Source: Acidimicrobiia bacterium (GTDB lineage: Bacteria; Actinomycetota; Acidimicrobiia; Spongiisociales; UBA5794). Taken from it: 32,988 nt of DNA. Within the stretch, counting starts at the first letter, position 1; every line of letters begins with the position of its first letter. This document shows, in pieces, positions 26,705 to 32,988 of this stretch. Position numbers and translations under genes: made by a program. The notes under the pieces were generated by a model. It saw nothing but the letters and a program-made list of their open reading frames with translations. It ran no database searches and had not been told where the DNA came from. The stretch spans positions 1 to 32,988 of the forward strand of contig JASJAX010000026.1 of the NCBI GenBank assembly GCA_030066755.1. Direction: 5' to 3'.

Positions 26705-27076
26705 ATGCGTGACCTCCATGCCACGTGGTTCTGGGTGGCAGTGCTGAGCACCGGCCTCGTCGGTGCGTGGGGCCTGGTGCTCGCCGTTCTCAAGCGACCT
26801 CCCGGCCGCGCCTTCGCGATCGGTCGCGGAGCGGCGATCGGAGCCGCCTTGGTCCAGGTGGGTCTCGGTTTGTTGCTCCTCCAACAGCTCGAGTCGGAGT
26901 TTCCGACATATCAGGCGCCCGGATTCCACGTGTTCTACGGCGTCGTCATCGCCATCACGCTCTCGCTCGCCTATGTCTACCGCGCAGCGATGGCGAAGCG
27001 ACCCGCCCTGACGTACGGCCTCATGCTGCTGTTCGTCATGGGCCTCGGACTCAGGGCCAACGGGTTCGTCAACTGA
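26705..27076 (+). CDS. small integral membrane protein of unknown function (~4 TM)
   Basis: Hydrophobic helices WFWVAVLSTGLVGAWGLVLAVL, AAIGAALVQVGLGLLLLQQL, VFYGVVIAITLSLAYVY, LTYGLMLLFVMGLGL; TACGCT -10 eight nt before ATG. Confidence 0.7.
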   Translation: MRDLHATWFWVAVLSTGLVGAWGLVLAVLKRPPGRAFAIGRGAAIGAALVQVGLGLLLLQQLESEFPTYQAPGFHVFYGVVIAITLSLAYVYRAAMAKRPALTYGLMLLFVMGLGLRANGFVN

Positions 27077-27148
27077 GGCGATCGGCCGATATCCCCGACT
27101 GAGTCAACGGTCTACCATTGCTCGCCGGACCCTGGAGGAGGGGGATAG

Positions 27149-27946
27149 GTGCTGCTCGAAGGCAAGCGACTCGTTATCACCGGTGTGCTCACCGACGGCT
27201 CGATCGCGTGGCACACGGCGCGGGTGGCCCAGGAACAAGGCGCCGAAGTGGTGCTGACGGGTTTCGGGCGGGGAATACGACTGACCCAGCGTTCTGCGGG
27301 GCGCCTGCCGCGGCCCGCCGAGGTGATCGAGCTCGACATCAACGACGAGTCGCACATGGATGCCCTCGTCGCCCACCTCAGGGAGCAATGGGGTGCGGTC
27401 GACGGTGCCCTCCACGCAATCGCCTTTGCCCCGGACGATGCTCTGGGCGGCAATTTCCTGACGGCTCCCGCGGAGAGCGCGTCCACGGCGTTCCTGACCT
27501 CGGCGTTCTCCTACAAGACGCTCGCCGCAGGCCTGCAGCCGCTCATGAGCGAGGCGGGCGGTGGGTCGCTCGTGACGCTGGACTTCGACAACTCACAGGC
27601 CTGGCCGTCGTACGACTGGATGGGCGTGGCCAAATCGGCCCTCCAATCGGTGACTCGCTACTTGGCGCGCGATCTCGGACCGGACAACATCCGCGTCAAC
27701 GCGATTTCGGCGGGACCGCTCGGCACCGTTGCGGCCAAGTCGATCCCAGGATTCATGCAGTACAACGACGTGTGGGCAGCGCGTGCCCCATTGGGGTGGG
27801 ACACCGCCGATCCCGGGCCCGTGGCGAACATGGCATGCGTGCTCTTCTCCGATCTCGCAACGATGGTCACGGGCGAGGTCATCCACGTCGACGGCGGCGT
27901 CCACGCCATCGCTGCCGGCTTCGGGGAGGACGGTGCCGTCCACTGA
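27149..27946 (+). CDS. fabI: enoyl-[acyl-carrier-protein] reductase, FabI/InhA type (GTG start)
   Basis: LLEGKRLVITGVLTDGSIAWHTARVAQEQGAEVVLTGF; catalytic YDWMGVAKSALQSVTRYLARDLG as in InhA. Confidence 0.95.
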   Translation: MLLEGKRLVITGVLTDGSIAWHTARVAQEQGAEVVLTGFGRGIRLTQRSAGRLPRPAEVIELDINDESHMDALVAHLREQWGAVDGALHAIAFAPDDALGGNFLTAPAESASTAFLTSAFSYKTLAAGLQPLMSEAGGGSLVTLDFDNSQAWPSYDWMGVAKSALQSVTRYLARDLGPDNIRVNAISAGPLGTVAAKSIPGFMQYNDVWAARAPLGWDTADPGPVANMACVLFSDLATMVTGEVIHVDGGVHAIAAGFGEDGAVH

Positions 27947-28608
27947 TGGCTGCGACGCCGCTCGTTCTGGTTCACGGCGGCTTGTACGAGGACGTCGACT
28001 CGGCCGCATTCTGGGGCCGGACGGGAATTGGTGCCGGCCTGCGGGCCGCCGGATTCGCCGTGCACGCACCGGCGCGCCCGACGGCCCCACGGTCGTGGGA
28101 GGAGGAACGTGATGGGTTACTCATGGCCATCTCGTCGCGGACGAGTGATCCGGTCGCAGTGGTTGCCGCATCCAACGGCTGCTCGGCAGCACTGCGCGCC
28201 GCCATCGACATGCCGGGTGTGGCGCGTTCGCTCATCCTGTGTTGGCCGGCGACGGCAGGCGACGTGGCCATTGACGCGTCGGTTCGCGAGCGCATCATTC
28301 CAGTCGCCGGCGGAGCGACGGCCGACCGTCTCCTCGCGGGCCAGACGATCCGGGGAGTCCTGGATGTGGAGCTCGAGCACATCGGGATCCCGGTTGCGAT
28401 CGTCCCGTCCGAGGCCGAAGACCCGTTGCACAAGCGGTTGACCGTACAACGCCTCTACCGGCACCTCCCGCAGGTCACGATTCTCGAGCCGGCGCCTCCG
28501 GCGCTTCGATCGAACTTCCGTCACTACCGAGCCCGGTTTGTTGCCAACATCGCCGCGACGATCTCCGGCGAGCGGGTGGTCGACTGGTCCGACTGGCGGG
28601 CAGAGTAG
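27946..28608 (+). CDS. alpha/beta-hydrolase fold protein
   Basis: TPLVLVHGGLYED; VAVVAASNGCSAALRAAI nucleophile-elbow-like; ATG overlaps fabI stop (TGATG). Confidence 0.8.
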   Translation: MAATPLVLVHGGLYEDVDSAAFWGRTGIGAGLRAAGFAVHAPARPTAPRSWEEERDGLLMAISSRTSDPVAVVAASNGCSAALRAAIDMPGVARSLILCWPATAGDVAIDASVRERIIPVAGGATADRLLAGQTIRGVLDVELEHIGIPVAIVPSEAEDPLHKRLTVQRLYRHLPQVTILEPAPPALRSNFRHYRARFVANIAATISGERVVDWSDWRAE

Positions 28609-28617
28609 GAGGGGCGC

Positions 28618-30429
28618 CTAGAAGCCGGGTGACGGCCGCAACGCGGCGGTCATCGGCAGCGCCACCGTGAACGTGGCGCCGCCGCCGACAGTCGGCTCGT
28701 ACCAGACCCTGCCTCCCATGGCCTCCGACAGCCCCCGAACGATCGAGAGACCCAAGCCGGTTCCGCCGACGTGGCGGGTCTCATGTCTGCCGACCTGCGT
28801 GAACGGCTCGAAGATGTGCTCGTGGAGCTCGTACGGAATCCCCGGCCCGTGGTCGATCACGGAGATCCAGACTTCGCCACCATACGAGCGGATCATCACT
28901 TCGATTGGGCTCTCCGGAGCGTATTTCAGTGCGTTCTCTATCAGGTTCGTGACGATCCGTCGCACATGGTCCTGATCGACCTCCATCATCGGGATACGCC
29001 CGGCGGCCTGGACTGTGGCGAGTTCGGATGCTCGCGGGATCTCATCGACGACTTCCTCGATTGCCTCGACGACCGCGGTCGGCAGCGGTCGAACCGGCAG
29101 CGCCTGGTTGTCGAGCCTGGATACCACCAGGAGGTCTTCGATCAACGCTCGCAGTCGGTTGGCTTGGCGTTCTGCCGTCGATACGAGGTCCCGCGCGCTC
29201 GGAGCCGGTGGCGCTAGCTCGGGTCGCTGCAGGGTCTTGAGCGACCCGATGATGGAGGTCAGGGGCGTCCGAAGCTCGTGGCTCACGACCGACACGAAGT
29301 CGGTCTTCATCTGGGCCAGTTCGGCCATCTTCTGCCCGGTCTCCTGCGCTTCTTCGAAGCGGGTGAGCTGGTTGAGGACGAGGGCGGATGGCGCCGCCAG
29401 CGCTTGGAGTCGATCAGCGTCGTCGAGGGTGAACTCGCCCGGGCTCTTGTCGGCGACCATCAGAACTCCGATGGTCTTGCTCTCGACCCGGAGCGGAACG
29501 GCCACCACGTTCGATGTGTCGAGATCCGACAACAACTCATCGCCGGCCCCAGTGCCCGCCAGATCGTTTCGAATCAGCGGCTCACCCGAGGTGAAGACCC
29601 GCTGGATCGTGCCTCGATCGGTCAGTGCGAGGTGATACCCCTCCGCATCGACCGTTTGCCCGGCGACCCAGACCGGAGACAGCAGCTCGAGGGCCTCCTC
29701 TTCCGGGCGGTAGAGGAACACGATGCCGAGCTTGCCGCCGACGGCGGTGACGACACGTCCTACCAACTCGGGGAGCACTTCCTTCAGATTGCTTCCCGAT
29801 CCGATCGTCCGGGATACGGAGTAGAGCTGGTCGAGCTCGCGCTGCTGCGCTTCCAGCCGGCGGCTCTCGTCGTCGAGTCGCTCGAGCTGATCGGAAGCGG
29901 CTCGGAGTTCGCGGTTGATTCCGATCGCAGCGATCAGGGCGAAGACCGTCGTCAAGAGGAAGGCGACGAGGTGGATACCGATGTCGTCGCCGGACAGCGA
30001 GCGGTCGTCGATCCAGAGCGCAAGCCCGTATGCGGCGGTCGACAAGACGGCAACGAGCGCAACCACCGACGGTGGAACCAACAGCGCGCTGGCGAACACG
30101 ATCACGCCCAGATACAAGGCAACGATGGGATCGTTGGGTGTGGCGTCGGCAACAACGAGGAGCGCGACGAGGATGAGCACGCACCAGAGCACGATGGCCG
30201 GGTCGCCGACCCGGCCGCGCAGGAGCCGACGCCACGGGAACACGGTGAGCAGGACGAGGCTCGCTCCCAGGATCGCGATGCGGATGGTGAGATCGTTGGT
30301 CAACCCGTCCTGTGCCGCAGCCCAGAAGAGGGCGCTGACCAGGGTCAACCAGGAGACGGCCAGGCCGAACCACACCACCCGGATGCGATATGTGATGAAC
30401 CGCTCCCGTTCGAGCACCGTCAACCTCAA
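28618..30429 (-). CDS. membrane sensor histidine kinase with GAF domain
   Basis: N-terminal TM helices; GAF region; HisKA FVSVVSHELRTPLTSIIGSLKTL; HATPase ENALKYAPES, DHGPGIPYELHEHIFEPF, GTGLGLSIVRGL. Confidence 0.93.
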   Translation of the reverse strand: MRLTVLERERFITYRIRVVWFGLAVSWLTLVSALFWAAAQDGLTNDLTIRIAILGASLVLLTVFPWRRLLRGRVGDPAIVLWCVLILVALLVVADATPNDPIVALYLGVIVFASALLVPPSVVALVAVLSTAAYGLALWIDDRSLSGDDIGIHLVAFLLTTVFALIAAIGINRELRAASDQLERLDDESRRLEAQQRELDQLYSVSRTIGSGSNLKEVLPELVGRVVTAVGGKLGIVFLYRPEEEALELLSPVWVAGQTVDAEGYHLALTDRGTIQRVFTSGEPLIRNDLAGTGAGDELLSDLDTSNVVAVPLRVESKTIGVLMVADKSPGEFTLDDADRLQALAAPSALVLNQLTRFEEAQETGQKMAELAQMKTDFVSVVSHELRTPLTSIIGSLKTLQRPELAPPAPSARDLVSTAERQANRLRALIEDLLVVSRLDNQALPVRPLPTAVVEAIEEVVDEIPRASELATVQAAGRIPMMEVDQDHVRRIVTNLIENALKYAPESPIEVMIRSYGGEVWISVIDHGPGIPYELHEHIFEPFTQVGRHETRHVGGTGLGLSIVRGLSEAMGGRVWYEPTVGGGATFTVALPMTAALRPSPGF

Positions 30430-30467
30430 TGCCTGCGTTTGTGAGGTTCACGGTAACCTCCATCCGT

Positions 30468-31481
30468 ATGTCACGGGTACTTCTCCTGTACGGGGGGCGC
30501 TCGGCGGAACACGAGGTCTCCTGCACCTCGGCCGTCGCAGTGCGGGAGGCGTTGATCGGCGCCGGTCACCAGGTCATCGCAGTCGGGATCGCCAAAGATG
30601 GGTCCTGGCACCTGGGTGATCAGACGCGTTCTCCGCTGATCGCCGAAGGCCGTCCTGCCACGATCACGGTTCCGAACGGAGTGCTGCGCGTGGGTGACGA
30701 CGAGATCGGGTTCGATGTCGTGTTCCCCGTTCTCCACGGTCCGTATGGCGAGGACGGCACCATCCAGGGACTCTTCGACATGATTGGGGTGCCGTACGCA
30801 GGGTGCGGGGTCTTGCCCTCGGCGGTCGCCATGGAGAAGGACATCGCAAAGCAGCTGTTCAAGGCGGCGGGGATCGACACGGCGGCTTGGGAGGTCGTGC
30901 GCCGCTCCGAGTTCGACGATCCCGATGCCGTCGTCGCCCGGGTTGTCGACGCACTCGGTCTGCCGGTATTCGTGAAGCCGGCAGAACTCGGGTCGTCCGT
31001 CGGCGTGTCGAAGGCGGAGTCTGAAGACGAGCTTCGGTTCGGCATCAAGGACGCACTGCGATACGGCGACAAGGTCATCGTCGAAGAGTCGATCAAGGGT
31101 CGCGAGATCGAGGTCGCCGTGCTCGAAGGCCCTCGAGTCTCCCAACCGGGGGAGATCGTCCTCGAGGCCGATTGGTACGACTACGACGCCAAGTATCGAG
31201 ACGAGGCGAGCCGGTTCATTGCGCCGGCCGAGCTGACCAGTCCCGATGTCCTCGAAGTCCAGGAGTTGGCCGCCCGGGCATTCAGCCTGCTGGAGTGCCG
31301 TGGCCTGGCTCGGGTTGACTTCCTGTTCGAGGAGCGGGGCAGAGGCTTCCTCATCAACGAAGTGAACACCATGCCGGGGTTCACCCCGATCTCAGGGTTC
31401 CCCAAGATGTGGATGGCGAGCGGGATGTCGTACGCAGAGCTGTGCGACGAACTCGTGCAGCTTGCGTTGCGCTCCGACTGA
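30468..31481 (+). CDS. ddl: D-alanine--D-alanine ligase
   Basis: MSRVLLLYGGRSAEHEVSCTSA; FPVLHGPYGEDGTIQGLFDMIGVPYAGCGVLPSAVAMEKDIAK; INEVNTMPGFTPISGFPKMW. Confidence 0.96.
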   Translation: MSRVLLLYGGRSAEHEVSCTSAVAVREALIGAGHQVIAVGIAKDGSWHLGDQTRSPLIAEGRPATITVPNGVLRVGDDEIGFDVVFPVLHGPYGEDGTIQGLFDMIGVPYAGCGVLPSAVAMEKDIAKQLFKAAGIDTAAWEVVRRSEFDDPDAVVARVVDALGLPVFVKPAELGSSVGVSKAESEDELRFGIKDALRYGDKVIVEESIKGREIEVAVLEGPRVSQPGEIVLEADWYDYDAKYRDEASRFIAPAELTSPDVLEVQELAARAFSLLECRGLARVDFLFEERGRGFLINEVNTMPGFTPISGFPKMWMASGMSYAELCDELVQLALRSD

Positions 31482-31505
31482 ACGCGGCGCGGCCTGAAGT
31501 GCCGG

Positions 31506-31739
31506 CTAGATCTTCACGACCGGGCAGGTCAACGTTCGGGTGATGCCCTCGACCGACTGGATCTTGGCGACCACGAGCTTGCCCAGGGAGTCGACGTCTT
31601 CGGCCTGAGCATGGACGATGGCGTCGTACGGGCCGGTCACCGCCTCCGAAGAGGCAACGCCGGGGATCGCGGCGATGGCATCCGCCACCTGTGCGGCACG
31701 CCCGACCTCAGTCTGAATCAGGATGTAGGCCTCGACCAC
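31506..31739 (-). CDS. Lrp/AsnC-type ligand-binding (RAM) domain protein, no HTH
   Basis: MVEAYILIQTEVGRAAQVADAIAAIPGVASSEAVTGPYDAIVHAQAEDVDSLGKLVVAKIQSVEGITRTLTCPVV. Confidence 0.9.
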   Translation of the reverse strand: MVEAYILIQTEVGRAAQVADAIAAIPGVASSEAVTGPYDAIVHAQAEDVDSLGKLVVAKIQSVEGITRTLTCPVVKI

Positions 31740-31831
31740 GGTGGATACCCCTTCTCACAGTGTGTGCTTCTGTCCAGCATACCGGTCGATCTCGGCGCGC
31801 AGGGGCCACGGAGTTGTCGGAGAGGAGTCCG

Positions 31832-31885
31832 TACTTGGTACTCGGTACTTGGTACTCAGTACTCGATCGGCGCTTGCGCCGATCG
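31832..31885. repeat. Heptad array plus hairpin, partial composite copy D
   Basis: TACTTGG-TACTCGG-TACTTGG-TACTCAG-TACTCG then hairpin CGATCGGCG-CTTG-CGCCGATCG (31864-31885). Confidence 0.75.
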
Positions 31886-31886
31886 C

Positions 31887-32099
31887 CTAATAACCGTCGG
31901 AGCCGAACCGCATGCGCGTAGCAACCTCGCGTCCGTCCTGATCTTCGAGATCGAACACGACACGTTGACCCTGACGCAGGGTACGGAACAGCGACCCGGC
32001 CAACGAGCCGGGAGCGATCAGGACTTCACTGCGGTCGTCGTCACGAACGATCACTCCAACACCGGTTTCCGGGTCGTAGACCTTGACGACTCCCTGCAT
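31887..32099 (-). CDS. divergent cold-shock-domain-like (OB-fold) small protein
   Basis: MQGVVKVYDPETGVGVIVRDDDRSEVLIAPGSLAGSLFRTLRQGQRVVFDLEDQDGREVATRMRFG matches the CSD layout. Confidence 0.7.
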   Translation of the reverse strand: MQGVVKVYDPETGVGVIVRDDDRSEVLIAPGSLAGSLFRTLRQGQRVVFDLEDQDGREVATRMRFGSDGY

Positions 32100-32102
32100 C
32101 GA

Positions 32103-32291
32103 TCAGACCTTCTCGATCTTGCCGGCCTTGATGCACGACGTGCAGACCCGAATCCGCTTCGAGTTGCTCCCGTGCTTGACCCGAACACGCTGGATGTTCG
32201 GCAACCAGCGCCGGCTGGATCGCTTGTGCGAGAAACTGACTTGTTTGCCGACCCACGGCTCCTTGCCGCAGATCTCACATCGGTATGCCAA
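32103..32291 (-). CDS. rpmB: 50S ribosomal protein L28 (zinc-ribbon type)
   Basis: YRCEICGKEPWVGKQVSFSHKRSSRRWLPNIQRVRV..RIRVCTSCIKAGKI; two CxxC pairs; TTG start with AGGAGG SD. Confidence 0.95.
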   Translation of the reverse strand: MAYRCEICGKEPWVGKQVSFSHKRSSRRWLPNIQRVRVKHGSNSKRIRVCTSCIKAGKIEKV

Positions 32292-32367
32292 CGGAACGAC
32301 CTCCTGAGGCGGACGGGAGTGTAACAGCTCGCTGCGCTCGCAGATCGCAGGGCTCCGCCCCGCTCCC

Positions 32368-32416
32368 AGTCGCCAGTGCGGCGGCTTCGCCGCCGAGTAG
32401 CCAGTCGCCAGTACGC
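32368..32416. repeat. AGTNNCC-type heptads around a hairpin (variant array)
   Basis: AGTCGCC-AGTGCGG, GCGGCGGCTTCGCCGCCG hairpin, AGTAGCC-AGTCGCC-AGTACGC. Confidence 0.55.
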
Positions 32417-32454
32417 TCGCTGCGATCCCGGACTGAGGGGGATCGGCGGAGCCG

Positions 32455-32587
32455 CCCCCTCAGACACCCCCCAGCCTCGCCTTCGGCATCGGCACCGTGC
32501 AAGCCGCTTCGGGCGCGTTCGGTGGTGGCGGGGGGTTCTGGTCTCTGTACTCAGTACTCGGTACTCAGTACTCCGGCCGAAGGCCGG
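32455..32587. repeat. Composite intergenic repeat, copy C
   Basis: CCCCCTCAGACACCCCCC (32455-32472), GCAAGCCGCTTCGGGCGCGTT (32499-32519), GGTCTCTG-TACTCAG-TACTCGG-TACTCAG-TACT (32548-32572), hairpin CCGGCC-GAA-GGCCGG (32573-32587). Confidence 0.8.
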
Positions 32588-32685
32588 GCCTAACTAGTCC
32601 CACCACCCGAACCGCAATCCCCCTTGTGGAACGCTGATTCGGCTGCTCATACTGGGGCTGGGCAAGAGACGAAGACGGAACGCAC

Positions 32686-32988
32686 ATGGGGGTTTCCGTG
32701 GTCACGCATCGAATTGCGTTCGAATTCTCGGTGTCCCGCCGGATCGGGTGGGACGGTGAAGGCGCGGAGGAGCTCCGCGAGCACTTCAAGTCCGTGTGCA
32801 ACGAGATGGCTCATGCCGACGGCGTGCGTCGAGTCAACGTCCGGGCCGACCTCGACACCGCAGCGCTCTGGATGGAAGTCGACCTCGATGCCGACTCCCA
32901 GTTCGATGCGGAAGTGAGCGCTCGCGAGGCCCTCAGCCAGGCGATCTCGGAATCAGGAGCTGCGCACTTCGGCCTGCTCTCTGAGGTC
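32686..32988 (+). CDS. hypothetical protein, truncated by window end
   Basis: Uninterrupted frame MGVSVVTHRIAFEFSVSRRIGWDGEGAEELREHFKSVCNEMAHADGVRRVNVRADLDTAALWMEVDLDADSQFDAEVSAREALSQAISESGAAHFGLLSEV.. to window edge. Confidence 0.65.
   Translation, partial: MGVSVVTHRIAFEFSVSRRIGWDGEGAEELREHFKSVCNEMAHADGVRRVNVRADLDTAALWMEVDLDADSQFDAEVSAREALSQAISESGAAHFGLLSEV

Noticed and set aside
27118-27945. N-terminal extension of the 27118-28608 ORF
   Set aside because: Overlaps fabI out of frame; the alpha/beta-hydrolase begins at ATG 27946.
31832-31865. Heptad arrays as CRISPR repeats
   Set aside because: Unit is only 7 bp with no spacers, and no cas genes are present.
1-32988. tRNA/rRNA genes and transposases
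   Set aside because: Looked for acceptor/T-loop patterns and transposase motifs by eye; none recognised.

Overview
High-GC actinobacterial (Acidimicrobiia-like, inferred from gene content) chromosomal segment with about 33 supportable protein genes. Most are core or housekeeping: CaiB/BaiF CoA-transferase (partial), TrkA/USP plus CPA2 antiporter, LLM oxidoreductase, DUF368, dtd, GNAT, ddl, InhA-type enoyl-ACP reductase, rpmB, sensor kinase, TrmA/RlmD-type methyltransferase and an ABC-2 exporter. There is also an AdnA/AdnB-like helicase-nuclease operon next to a RecB-like nuclease and a DUF488 gene. Three signals stand out. (1) Two plus-strand non-coding loci (about 15287-16193 and 18180-18516) share a near-superimposable promoter architecture: CGCGAAA direct repeats 20 bp apart, then TTGAC at the same 25-bp offset. 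They also share a homologous terminator hairpin. The interiors are packed with UUCG and GNRA tetraloop hairpins. They look like two members of an undescribed structured RNA family. (2) A 180-codon AhpC/TSA-like (PRXL2-like) redox gene at 24879-25421 has an in-frame TGA exactly at the first position of the expected CxxC motif (UxxC), followed by a potential SECIS-like stem: a candidate selenoprotein missed by ordinary ORF calling. (3) A composite dispersed intergenic element occurs in several copies, combining a CCCCCTCAGACACCCCCC box, a GCAAGCCGCTTCGGRCGCGTT box, a (TACTCRG)n heptad array and a hairpin. No tRNA, rRNA, CRISPR array or transposase was recognised.
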